Source of the DNA: Lutibacter sp. A80
Lineage (GTDB): Bacteria; Bacteroidota; Bacteroidia; Flavobacteriales; Flavobacteriaceae
DNA: 64,000 nucleotides
Assembly: GCF_022429645.1 (NCBI RefSeq)
Contig: NZ_CP092480.1
Location: 2,400,501 to 2,464,500, forward strand
Direction: 5' to 3'
Shown: positions 51,160-60,018 of the stretch, one piece after another
How the letters are laid out: the number at the start of each line of letters is the position of its first letter
Position numbering within the stretch: position 1 is the first letter of the stretch
Position numbers and translations under genes: made by a program
The notes under the pieces: model-generated
Database searches by the model: none
Told to the model about the DNA's origin: nothing
What the model saw: only the letters and a program-made list of their open reading frames with translations

Positions 51160-52599
51160 ATGGCAGAAAACAGAAAACGCACCAAAATCGTAGCTACATT
51201 AGGTCCCGCATGTGGAACTAAAGAAATAATAGAACGCATGATGGAATCAGGTGTAAATGTGTTCAGAATAAATTTTTCACATGCTGACTACTCAGATGTA
51301 GAAGAACGCGTTAAAATAATAAGAGAAATTAACGAAAAACGCGACTTTCATGTTGCGGTTTTAGCAGATTTACAAGGTCCAAAATTACGCGTAGGTGTTA
51401 TGGCTGAAGGTGTAGAGCTTGAAGTAGGAGACACATTTACTTTTACTACTGAAAAATGTGAAGGTACCGACAAAAAAGCATTTATGACCTATCAAAATTT
51501 TCCAAAAGATGTTAAAAAAGGTGAACACATTTTGGTAGATGATGGAAAATTATTATTTGAAGTAATTGACACTGACCGCGAATTAAATGTTACAACTAAA
51601 GTACTTAGAGGTGGTCCACTAAAATCTAAAAAAGGAGTTAACTTACCAAATACAAAAATTTCTTTACCAGCTCTTACAGAAAAGGACAAGAAAGATGTAG
51701 TTTTTGCAATTGGTTTAGATGTTGACTGGATTGCGTTATCTTTTGTTAGAACACCTGAAGACTTAATACAATTACAAGAGATTATTAAAGAAAATTCAGA
51801 TCATAGTATTCCTATAATTGCAAAAATTGAAAAGCCTGAAGCTGTATCTAATATAGATAAGTTAACACCACACTGCGATGCCTTAATGGTTGCACGTGGA
51901 GATTTAGGTGTTGAGGTTCCAATGGAAAAAGTTCCATTAATTCAAAAACGTTTAGTTTTAAAAGCTAAAAAAGCTCATATTCCAGTTATAATTGCTACAC
52001 AAATGATGGAAACTATGATTGATAATCAAGTTCCAACTAGAGCTGAAGTTAATGATGTAGCTAACTCAATTATGGATGGTGCAGATGCTGTAATGCTTTC
52101 TGGTGAAACATCAGTAGGTGCTTTTCCTTTAGAAGTAATAAAACAAATGCGTAAAATAATTGAAAGTGTAGAAAACTCTCCACTAATTTCAATGCCAGAA
52201 ACGTATGTACAATGTATTAATGAACGTTTTATTTCTAAAACTATATGTCACCAAGCCGCTTTAATGGCAAACTCTATTAATGCTGAAGTTATTACAACGT
52301 TAACAGATTCTGGATTTACTGCTTTCCATATTTCATCTTGGAGACCAAAATCTAACATTCTTGTATTCTCTTCTAACAAAAGAATTTTAGCAATGCTAAA
52401 TTTACTTTGGGGTGTTAAAGGTGTTTATTATGATCGTTTTGTTAGTACAGACCAAACAATTGAAGATATTAATACTTTAGCTGCCGAAAGAGGTTATTTA
52501 CACGACGGTGACTATGCTATTAACATTACTTCTATGCCAGTAAAGAAAAGAGGTATGGCCAATACAATGCGTATTACAGAATATAAAAAAAATAGCTAA
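51160..52599 (+). CDS. pyk: Pyruvate kinase
   Basis: 479 aa, normal length. It makes pyruvate and ATP from phosphoenolpyruvate and ADP, the last step of glycolysis. Visible are RTKIVATLGPACGTKE at the N-terminus, FRINFSHAD, DLQGPKLRVG, the B-domain start near residue 70, KGVNLPNTKISLPALTEKD, the active-site strand IPIIAKIEKPEAV, MVARGDLGVEVP, and ATQMMETMIDNQVPTRAEVNDVANSI. The C-terminal domain is complete. It is convergent with the DUF2891 gene with only 2 nt between the ends. Confidence 0.97.
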   Translation: MAENRKRTKIVATLGPACGTKEIIERMMESGVNVFRINFSHADYSDVEERVKIIREINEKRDFHVAVLADLQGPKLRVGVMAEGVELEVGDTFTFTTEKCEGTDKKAFMTYQNFPKDVKKGEHILVDDGKLLFEVIDTDRELNVTTKVLRGGPLKSKKGVNLPNTKISLPALTEKDKKDVVFAIGLDVDWIALSFVRTPEDLIQLQEIIKENSDHSIPIIAKIEKPEAVSNIDKLTPHCDALMVARGDLGVEVPMEKVPLIQKRLVLKAKKAHIPVIIATQMMETMIDNQVPTRAEVNDVANSIMDGADAVMLSGETSVGAFPLEVIKQMRKIIESVENSPLISMPETYVQCINERFISKTICHQAALMANSINAEVITTLTDSGFTAFHISSWRPKSNILVFSSNKRILAMLNLLWGVKGVYYDRFVSTDQTIEDINTLAAERGYLHDGDYAINITSMPVKKRGMANTMRITEYKKNS

Positions 52600-52601
52600 A
52601 C

Positions 52602-53705
52602 TTAGTTACTTTTTAAAGTAGCATATAAAGCAAAAGAAGCTAACCAATGGGCTCCGGCATATTCGCCAGAGTCCATTTTTTTATAACTATAGTCGAAGTG
52701 TTTATTGGCTAATTGAAGCATTTTATCATTTCCTAAGGTATTTCCTATTTCGTATAAACACCAAGCTCTACTAAAATTTAAACCATCTAAATGAGCTAAT
52801 TTACCGTCGGATCTATCTGTAACCTCTGCTACTTCTAAATAATTTTCTGGTTGTGTTCTAAAATTAGGTAAAAATGCATCTAACCAAGTTATATATTCAT
52901 CTTTAGGAAGTACTTTTAACATTAGAGCAGCTTCTTGTAAACAAGGCGATAAAAAATCAAATCCTCCAGGTTCCCAACTAATTGGGCAGTTAACATCATT
53001 TAAATAATATTCTTTAGATTTTGCTATAATAATGGCTTCTAATTGAGGCGCATATTTTTTGGCATAGTCTAACGCAAAAGACATTCCAAATGCAGTATTT
53101 GGGTGTTCTCCTACCCTAATTGGATATTTTAATTTTGGTAAAAACTCAATATATTTTTGTTCTATTAAATCTACTAATGGTTTTAAATTTTCATTTAATT
53201 GTATAGCTTCTGGTGTTTTCCAATCTTGCAAAGTTTCCGATACTTTTAAAAGCCAAGCCCATCCATACGTACGTTCAAAACTTTTATTATGAGTATCATC
53301 AAAATATGCAACTTCTTTTAAAATATTTTGTTTTGTAATTGTAGTATTTAACTTATCCCAAATAGCTTCTTTATGTTCAAAATTAGGTAATTCACGTAAA
53401 ATATTTAGTAAAGTCCAATGCCCATGAACAGAAGAATGCCAGTCAAAACACCCATAAAAAGCTGGATGCAACTCCGAAGGCTCTTTTAAATAAGTAGCAT
53501 CGCCTAAAACCTGTCCTAATTTATTAGGGTATTCCTGATCAATACAATCGAAAGCAAAATGATATAAATAATTAGCACTTTTGGTATCTAAAACCGGTTT
53601 GGTATATACTGTTTCTGGCTGGGTTTTAGTTACTAATTCTTTTGGTTGGTCTTTACAACTTAATGTAAGGACAAATATTAGTGTAATTATTAAGGTTTTC
53701 TTCAT
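52602..53705 (-). CDS. DUF2891 family lipoprotein
   Basis: 367 aa. N-terminal MKKTLIITLIFVLTLSC has a lipobox with Cys17, so it is probably a membrane-anchored lipoprotein. The rest fits the DUF2891 family: FYGCFDWHSSVHGHWTLLNILRELP near residue 85, RTYGWAWLLKV, YPIRVGEHPNTAFGMSFALDYA, and FDFLSPCLQEAALML. It looks like an all-helical (alpha/alpha) fold; conserved W, H, E and D suggest an enzyme, but no function is established. It starts 2 nt after the M28 peptidase stop, so it is translationally linked to it. Confidence 0.85.
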   Translation of the reverse strand: MKKTLIITLIFVLTLSCKDQPKELVTKTQPETVYTKPVLDTKSANYLYHFAFDCIDQEYPNKLGQVLGDATYLKEPSELHPAFYGCFDWHSSVHGHWTLLNILRELPNFEHKEAIWDKLNTTITKQNILKEVAYFDDTHNKSFERTYGWAWLLKVSETLQDWKTPEAIQLNENLKPLVDLIEQKYIEFLPKLKYPIRVGEHPNTAFGMSFALDYAKKYAPQLEAIIIAKSKEYYLNDVNCPISWEPGGFDFLSPCLQEAALMLKVLPKDEYITWLDAFLPNFRTQPENYLEVAEVTDRSDGKLAHLDGLNFSRAWCLYEIGNTLGNDKMLQLANKHFDYSYKKMDSGEYAGAHWLASFALYATLKSN

Positions 53706-53707
53706 TA

Positions 53708-56014
53708 TTAAAGTTTTATATTCGATTTTATTATTGTGGCATCATTTAATACAAATGGCATTGGCATCATAGTACTAGGCCTTGGTTCTATTTTAAAAAG
53801 CGGATTTGTTAGTAAATCGTATTTAGATTCAAAAATATCAAATTCTAATTGTTGATTTTCAGAAACAACCAACTCTAAATCTATAATTTCGTTTTCTGAA
53901 GTTCTATAATAACTTAAAACAGTACCAGGTTTAAGTTTAAGAACGTCTTTTGTTGTAGCTTTTTTTAATGGAACTTCATTTACTTTAAATTGCATAAATT
54001 CCATTGAAGAAGGAGTTCTTAATTCTATTTTATTTGCATTTCTATTAGAATAAATACTTAAACAAACTCTTCTATTTGAATTAATAATAGTATCTGAAAC
54101 AATAGTAATTGTTGGTTGTTTTAACGGTACTATTTCTGCCTGCTTATGTAAGTTAATTTTTGTATTGTATTTACTAGCAGATGAATTTTCTTTGTAATTT
54201 CCTTTTATAGGATTATCACCTAAAAATTGTGTTGTAAAACTATCAATTTTTGTATTATAACTTCCCCAATAAGCTTCATTAATAGTAGTATCATAAACAT
54301 AAACAATGCTATTAGGTTCTTTGCGCTCTTCAGAATAACCTGAATTTACACTTGCGGAAATTAATGCCATAAAACCTATCAATAAAAATAAATAATATGC
54401 TTTTTTCTGGTTTTTATACTGTTGAAAAATTGGGATTAGCAATCCAAAAAGCAATACGGTAAAAACAGTGCTTATCACCAACATTTTTAAACCTAAACCA
54501 ACAGGAAACATTTTTATTAGAGGTGAAAAAATAATTAGTATTGGCAATACTGCAATTGAAAACAAGATTAAATTATTTTGCTGTTTACCAAATAATAAAA
54601 TTGCCAATATTAATAATAAAATAAATACAGGAATTATAAAAAAGGCTGCGCCTGGTAAGTAAAAAGCAATTCCAAAATTAATAAGAATCCAACTAAAAAT
54701 TGGAACGATTAACAGATCTTGTGCCGTTCTTTTCTTAAAAAAACCTTTATAAAACCAAAAGCATATTGCTAAAGTTAAAGCTACAAAGGCAGCAATATAA
54801 TAATAACCATTATAAGTAAATCCGTGTAAAATATTTGTGTAATTTGGATGTATTTTCAATAAAAACTTCCATCCATAAAAAGCACCTAAACTAGTAATTA
54901 ATAAAGAGCCTACAAAAGGAATAAGTCCTTTTAAAACACCAATAATTGTAAGTTTTTTGTTTGAAAACCCAGCTCCTAATAAAACTAAAAATAACAATGT
55001 ACAAATTAACACCATTGGTAATACCCAAGAAAATGGATAAAATACTATTCCAAAATAAGGAAAATTGAAATACACAAAATCTTCTTCAGCTTTTAAATTT
55101 TCTAAGTCGGAATTTGAAAAATAATTTAAACCAGCCATTAAATACGAAGCTTGATGTTGTAAAGTATTTAAATCTAACCGATTAAATATATCTTGCGCAG
55201 TATGATAATCGAAAAAATCATCAATAAATGCAAAATTAAAACCATCAATATTTTTATTTTCTCTAAAAACGGTTAAATCCGTATCGTTTGGCAACATTTT
55301 ATAAACGCTATACATCAAAGAATTTGCAACCGGATACGGTGTGTTTGCCTTTTTAAAAGCTTCAATTAATTTTTTATTTCCACCATTAGTTTCAACTAAC
55401 ATATAACTAGGTCCTCCACTACCACGAGCTTCAAAATTTAAAACAAGTCCAACATCTTTTGCCCACGGATGGTAATTAACAAATGCATTTGCACCTAACA
55501 ATCCCAATTCTTCAGCGTCTGAAATACAAATAATTATATCGTTTTTAGGAACCTTATTTTCAGCTAAAAAAGCACGAACTCCTTCTAAAATAACAACAAC
55601 ACCACTTCCTGCATCACTTGCACCAAAAGAAGAATGTGGACTCGAATCGTAATGTGTAAGTAGCAACAATGCCTTACCGCTTTCAGAACCTTTAATTCTT
55701 GTTAAAATATTTTTTGTAGCTGTAGCTGTTCTTCTACTATTTATAGCTAATTGTTCTTGAATTTCTACTTTCAAACCAAGCTTCTCGAATTCCTCAACTA
55801 TATAATTTCTAACAACTGCATGTTCTTTAGACCCCGTATAATGTGGTTTTTTTGAAATATTTTTTAAATGAGCGAGTGCTTTTTCTGTAGAAAATTCTGT
55901 TTCTGTTACATTAGTTTCAGCACCTAAATTTGGAAGTAAGGTGTAAAAACTAAAATAAATTCCGGCAATCAATATTAAAATTGAAACTGCATTACTATAT
56001 TTTTTTAAAACCAT
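53708..56014 (-). CDS. Membrane M28 family zinc aminopeptidase
   Basis: 768 aa. One N-terminal helix (about residues 8-28) is followed by an extracytoplasmic M28 domain at about residues 60-310: LLLTHYDSSPHS (His ligand), GASDAGSGVVV (bridging Asp), ISDAEELGLLGA (catalytic Glu and Glu ligand), NFEARGSGGPS and FFDYHTAQDIF (last His). From about 340 to 555 there are about seven or eight membrane helices, then a C-terminal beta-rich domain of about 190 residues. The layout resembles eukaryotic ERMP1/Pff1-type proteases. It probably cleaves peptides in the periplasm. It is followed by a DUF2891 lipoprotein gene. Confidence 0.9.
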   Translation of the reverse strand: MVLKKYSNAVSILILIAGIYFSFYTLLPNLGAETNVTETEFSTEKALAHLKNISKKPHYTGSKEHAVVRNYIVEEFEKLGLKVEIQEQLAINSRRTATATKNILTRIKGSESGKALLLLTHYDSSPHSSFGASDAGSGVVVILEGVRAFLAENKVPKNDIIICISDAEELGLLGANAFVNYHPWAKDVGLVLNFEARGSGGPSYMLVETNGGNKKLIEAFKKANTPYPVANSLMYSVYKMLPNDTDLTVFRENKNIDGFNFAFIDDFFDYHTAQDIFNRLDLNTLQHQASYLMAGLNYFSNSDLENLKAEEDFVYFNFPYFGIVFYPFSWVLPMVLICTLLFLVLLGAGFSNKKLTIIGVLKGLIPFVGSLLITSLGAFYGWKFLLKIHPNYTNILHGFTYNGYYYIAAFVALTLAICFWFYKGFFKKRTAQDLLIVPIFSWILINFGIAFYLPGAAFFIIPVFILLLILAILLFGKQQNNLILFSIAVLPILIIFSPLIKMFPVGLGLKMLVISTVFTVLLFGLLIPIFQQYKNQKKAYYLFLLIGFMALISASVNSGYSEERKEPNSIVYVYDTTINEAYWGSYNTKIDSFTTQFLGDNPIKGNYKENSSASKYNTKINLHKQAEIVPLKQPTITIVSDTIINSNRRVCLSIYSNRNANKIELRTPSSMEFMQFKVNEVPLKKATTKDVLKLKPGTVLSYYRTSENEIIDLELVVSENQQLEFDIFESKYDLLTNPLFKIEPRPSTMMPMPFVLNDATIIKSNIKL

Positions 56015-56139
56015 TGCTAAAACTTAAATCATTTAAAAATAGTTGAATTATTTATTTTTATGTCTTAAAAACAAAATAATTTACATTAAAATTACAATTT
56101 TTTAGCAATACTAGGCACATAATTTTACTATAAATAAAG

Positions 56140-56147
56140 TATCTTTG
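56140..56147 (+). promoter_or_regulatory. -7 element of the alkaline phosphatase gene
   Basis: TATCTTTG matches TAnnTTTG, 25 nt before the start codon. No convincing -33 TTG was found upstream, so the promoter is moderately supported. Confidence 0.45.
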
Positions 56148-56172
56148 AAGCTACTTATTTATGTGAAAAATT

Positions 56173-57588
56173 ATGAATAGAAGAAAATTTTTTAAAAACG
56201 GATCATTATTTGCTATTGGGTCAACTTTACTAAACCCTTTCGATTTAAGTGCTACAACGCTAGAACCCGACTTAATAGACAAAAACAAAAAAGCAAAAAA
56301 TATAATTATACTTGTAAGTGATGGTATGAGTACCGGAACTTTAAATATGGCTGATTTATACCTTTCAAGAAAAACTGGGAAAGGAAGTAATTGGCTTCAA
56401 TTATATAAAGACAATAAAGTAAATAGGGCGTTAATGGATATGGCTTCTGCAAGTTCTATTGTTACAGACTCTGCTGCCGCAAGTTCTTCTTGGGGAGGTG
56501 GTTTTAGAATAAATAATGGAGGTTTAAATGTTGGACCTAATGGTGAAGAACATTTACCAATTTGGCAAAAATTTAAAAAAGCAGGAAAAATGGCTGGGTG
56601 CGTTACAACCGTACCAATTACACATGCTACACCAGCTGGTTTTTGTGTAAACAGTAAAAGCAGAAACGATCAAGAAGGAATTGCTAAAAAGTATTTAGCC
56701 CAAAAATTTGATGTTATGATGGGTGGTGGAAATAATTATTTTTCTGCCGATTCCAGAAAAGATAAAGTTGATATGTACCAAAAATTTAAATTAGGTGGAT
56801 ATCAAGTGGTTAAAAATAGAAATGAAATGTTAGAAGCAGCTAACAACCAACCTATTTTAGGTGTTTTCTATAATGATGCACTGCCTTATACTGCTGATAG
56901 AAACAACAATAAAGAACTTACTCAAAAAATTCCAACATTGGGTGAAATGACACAAAAAGCTATTGATGTTATGAAACATAATAAGGAAGGTTTTGTGTTA
57001 CAAGTAGAAGCTGGAAAAGTAGATTGGGCAGCTCATGGTAATGATATTGCTGGTTTAATTTACGACCAAACAGCACATGATGAAGCTGTTAAAGTTGCAA
57101 TAGATTTTGCAGAAAAGGATAAAAATACACTCGTTATAATTACTACAGATCACGGAAACGCAAATCCTGGAGTAATTTACGGTAAAAATGCTAATAAACA
57201 GTTTGACAGTATTCAAAACTATAAACATACCAATGATTGGATTTTAAACGGTTTTGGAAATGAAACATCAATTTCTCAAATAAAAGAAAGAATTGAATAT
57301 GCTAATAATTTTGAAGTGACAGATGATGAAGCTAAGTTACTTTTAAGTTATTATACTTCTATTAAAGCTGAAAACGGCTTATATAATTATAAACATTTAC
57401 CATTTAATGAATTAGCCAAAATTCAAAAAAAGCATAATTCTGTTGGGTGGATAAGTATGCAACACTCTGCCGATTATGTGGAACTTGCAATGTATGGCCC
57501 TGGTAGTGATTTATTAAAACCTTATATTAAAAATACCGACTTGCATTATTTAATGCTTGAAGCGGCAGAAGTTGAAAATAACTTTTAA
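56173..57588 (+). CDS. Alkaline phosphatase, PhoA family
   Basis: 471 aa. N-terminal NRRKFFKNGS looks like a twin-arginine signal, followed by GSLFAIGSTLL, so the folded metalloenzyme is probably exported by Tat. Catalytic parts: VSDGMSTGT (metal Asp and substrate), the nucleophile Ser in TDSAAASSSWGGG, THATPAGF, QVEAGKVDWAAHGND, ITTDHGNANPG and a late His in MQHSADYVELAMYG. It releases phosphate from phosphomonoesters. An insertion at about residues 370-430 (KERIEYANNF to LAKIQKKHN) is larger than in E. coli PhoA. I saw no PhoB-type box upstream. Confidence 0.92.
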   Translation: MNRRKFFKNGSLFAIGSTLLNPFDLSATTLEPDLIDKNKKAKNIIILVSDGMSTGTLNMADLYLSRKTGKGSNWLQLYKDNKVNRALMDMASASSIVTDSAAASSSWGGGFRINNGGLNVGPNGEEHLPIWQKFKKAGKMAGCVTTVPITHATPAGFCVNSKSRNDQEGIAKKYLAQKFDVMMGGGNNYFSADSRKDKVDMYQKFKLGGYQVVKNRNEMLEAANNQPILGVFYNDALPYTADRNNNKELTQKIPTLGEMTQKAIDVMKHNKEGFVLQVEAGKVDWAAHGNDIAGLIYDQTAHDEAVKVAIDFAEKDKNTLVIITTDHGNANPGVIYGKNANKQFDSIQNYKHTNDWILNGFGNETSISQIKERIEYANNFEVTDDEAKLLLSYYTSIKAENGLYNYKHLPFNELAKIQKKHNSVGWISMQHSADYVELAMYGPGSDLLKPYIKNTDLHYLMLEAAEVENNF

Positions 57589-57620
57589 AAAAGTTACAAC
57601 TTACATATTAACTTATCTAC

Positions 57621-57660
57621 ACATCTCATTCTTAATTTATATAAGAATGAGATGTTTTGC
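57621..57660 (+). terminator. Terminator after the alkaline phosphatase gene
   Basis: ACATCTCATTCTTA (57621-57634) pairs with TAAGAATGAGATGT (57642-57655), a perfect 14-bp stem with a 7-nt loop followed by TTT. It is a strong hairpin 33 nt past the stop codon. Confidence 0.85.
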
Positions 57661-57801
57661 ATAAATCATTTTTTACTAAAATTTTAGAATTACTCCTATT
57701 AAAAAGTCTTTTTATTGGTTTAAAAACTATAAAAATCAAATAAATTAAACAGCAAATTGCGAAAACCGAAACAACTTTTCACTTTTCTAATAAACAATCC
57801 T

Positions 57802-57809
57802 TATTTTTG
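57802..57809 (+). promoter_or_regulatory. metG promoter -7 element
   Basis: TATTTTTG is a full match to TAnnTTTG, placing the transcript start near 57815. This rules out a start codon at 57807 and supports ATG 57831. Confidence 0.65.
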
Positions 57810-57830
57810 CACTTTCTTAAAACAATTTTG

Positions 57831-59888
57831 ATGAGCAATTCAAAAAGATATACAATTACAGCCGCATTACCATATACTAATGGTCCAGTTCATATTGGAC
57901 ATTTAGCAGGAGTATATGTACCCGCTGATATTTATGCGCGTTATTTACGTAATACAGCAAACGATGTTTTATTCGTTTGTGGATCAGATGAACACGGTGT
58001 TCCAATTACATTAAAGGCAAAAAAAGAAGGTGTTACACCACAAGACATTGTAGATAAATACAATGCAATAATTAAAACTTCTTTTAAAGATTTTGGTATT
58101 TCTTTTGATAATTATTCTAGAACCTCAGCAAAAGTTCACCACGAAACAGCTTCAGAGTTTTTTAAAAAATTATATGACGAAGGTAAATTTATTGAAGAAG
58201 CTAGCGAACAGTTATACGACGAAGAAGCTAAGCAATTTTTAGCTGATAGATTTGTTGTTGGTACCTGTCCTAAATGTGGTTTTGAAGAAAGTTATGGAGA
58301 TCAATGCGAAAATTGTGGCACAAGTCATAACGCTACAGATTTAATAAATCCAAAATCTGCAATTACAGGAAATGTACCAACTACTAAACTAACAAAACAC
58401 TGGTACCTTCCTTTAGATAAATACGAAACCTGGTTACGCGAATGGATTGTTGAAGGTCATAAAAACGATTGGAAAACAAATGTATTAGGTCAAGTAAAAT
58501 CGTGGTTAGACGATGGTTTAAAACCTAGAGCTGTAACCCGCGATTTAGATTGGGGAATTCCAGTTCCTGTTGAAGGTGGAGAAGGAAAAGTACTATACGT
58601 ATGGTTTGATGCACCAATTGGTTATATTTCTTCAACCAAAGAATGGGCAGCACGTGAAGGAAAAAATTGGGAACCTTACTGGAAAGATAAAGACACAAAA
58701 TTAATTCACTTTATTGGAAAAGATAATATTGTATTTCACTGTATTATTTTTCCAACAATGTTAAAAGCCGAAGGAAGTTATATTTTACCTGAAAATGTAC
58801 CAGCAAACGAATTTTTAAATTTAGAAGGTGATAAAATTTCAACTTCTAAAAATTGGGCTGTTTGGTTGCACGAATATTTAGAAGATTTTCCAAATCAGCA
58901 AGATGTATTGCGTTATACCTTAACAGCAAATGCACCAGAAACTAAAGATAATGATTTTACGTGGAAAGATTTTCAGGCTAGAAACAACAACGAATTAGTA
59001 GCCATTTTTGGTAACTTTATAAACCGTGTAGTTGTATTAACTAATAAATATTACCAAGGTGTAATTCCTGAACCTAACGAGTTTACAGATGTAGATAATG
59101 AAACACTAGAAAAATTACAAAAATATCCATCTATAATAGCAAGCTCTATCGAGCGTTACCGCTTTAGAGAAGCATCTCAAGAATTAATGAATTTAGCGCG
59201 TTTAGGTAATAAGTATTTAGCTGATGAAGAACCATGGAAACTAATTAAAACAGATCCAGAACGCGTAAAAACTGTTATGTATGTTGCGCTTCAAATTGCA
59301 ACAGGATTGTCTGTTGTTTCCGAACCTTTTTTACCATTTTCTGCTGAAAAACTAAGACAAATTTTGAATATTTCTAATGAATTAAAATGGAGTGATGTTG
59401 AAGAACATACTGAATTAATTGCAGCAAATCATACCATTGGAAAAGCTGAATTATTATTCGCTAAAATTGAAGATGCAGCTATACAAATTCAACTAGAAAA
59501 ATTAGAAGCAACAAAATTAGCTAATGAAGCTGAAAACAAAATTGTAGAACCACAAAAAGAAACTATCGAATTTGATGATTTTACAAAGCTAGATATGCGT
59601 GTAGGAACAATTATTGAAGCCGTAAAAGTGCCAAAAACTAAAAAATTATTACAACTTAAGGTCGATGTTGGTATTGATACAAGAACTATTGTTTCTGGTA
59701 TTGCAGAAAGTTTTAAACCAGAAGATATTATTGGGCAAAAAGTAACTGTTTTAGTAAATTTAGCACCAAGAAAACTACGCGGTGTTGAAAGCCAAGGTAT
59801 GATTTTAATGACTGATACACCAGATGGAAAACTTGCTTTTATTGAACCAGATAACGATTCAGTAAAAAACGGAGAGCAAGTAAGCTAG
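57831..59888 (+). CDS. metG: Methionine-tRNA ligase
   Basis: 685 aa from ATG 57831 ([18 protein letters not shown]). A longer frame from TTG 57807 begins inside the -7 element and is rejected. HIGH motif PVHIGHLAG, zinc knuckle [18 protein letters not shown] (about residues 146-163), the KMSKS loop as DKISTSKNW, an anticodon-binding helical domain, and a C-terminal EMAP/tRNA-binding domain from about residue 580 ([24 protein letters not shown] to [10 protein letters not shown]). It charges tRNA-Met and initiator tRNA. It is monocistronic, with a promoter and a downstream hairpin. Confidence 0.96.
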   Translation: MSNSKRYTITAALPYTNGPVHIGHLAGVYVPADIYARYLRNTANDVLFVCGSDEHGVPITLKAKKEGVTPQDIVDKYNAIIKTSFKDFGISFDNYSRTSAKVHHETASEFFKKLYDEGKFIEEASEQLYDEEAKQFLADRFVVGTCPKCGFEESYGDQCENCGTSHNATDLINPKSAITGNVPTTKLTKHWYLPLDKYETWLREWIVEGHKNDWKTNVLGQVKSWLDDGLKPRAVTRDLDWGIPVPVEGGEGKVLYVWFDAPIGYISSTKEWAAREGKNWEPYWKDKDTKLIHFIGKDNIVFHCIIFPTMLKAEGSYILPENVPANEFLNLEGDKISTSKNWAVWLHEYLEDFPNQQDVLRYTLTANAPETKDNDFTWKDFQARNNNELVAIFGNFINRVVVLTNKYYQGVIPEPNEFTDVDNETLEKLQKYPSIIASSIERYRFREASQELMNLARLGNKYLADEEPWKLIKTDPERVKTVMYVALQIATGLSVVSEPFLPFSAEKLRQILNISNELKWSDVEEHTELIAANHTIGKAELLFAKIEDAAIQIQLEKLEATKLANEAENKIVEPQKETIEFDDFTKLDMRVGTIIEAVKVPKTKKLLQLKVDVGIDTRTIVSGIAESFKPEDIIGQKVTVLVNLAPRKLRGVESQGMILMTDTPDGKLAFIEPDNDSVKNGEQVS

Positions 59889-59895
59889 TATTGAT

Positions 59896-59928
59896 GCTAC
59901 ATGATGCTAAACTTGTTTCAGCATCTTA
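59896..59928. repeat. REP-like short palindrome
   Basis: GATGCTAAACTTGTTTCAGCATC (about 59903-59925) is an imperfect palindrome sharing the AAACTTGTTTCAG core with the REP-like element at 42226-42305. Confidence 0.5.
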
Positions 59929-59951
59929 ATCATATATGTATAAATTATAAT

Positions 59952-59989
59952 GTCACCCTGAATTTTTAGACTCATAAATTCAGGGCGAC
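59952..59989 (+). terminator. Hairpin after metG, REP-like
   Basis: GTCACCCTGAATTT (59952-59965) pairs with AAATTCAGGGCGAC (59976-59989) with one mismatch, followed by GTTTATACTT. It sits between metG and tex and probably ends the metG transcript. The GTCACCCTGAA start links it to the REP-like family of this genome. Confidence 0.65.
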
Positions 59990-60018
59990 GTTTATACTTC
60001 TTTAATTATAATTTCAAA

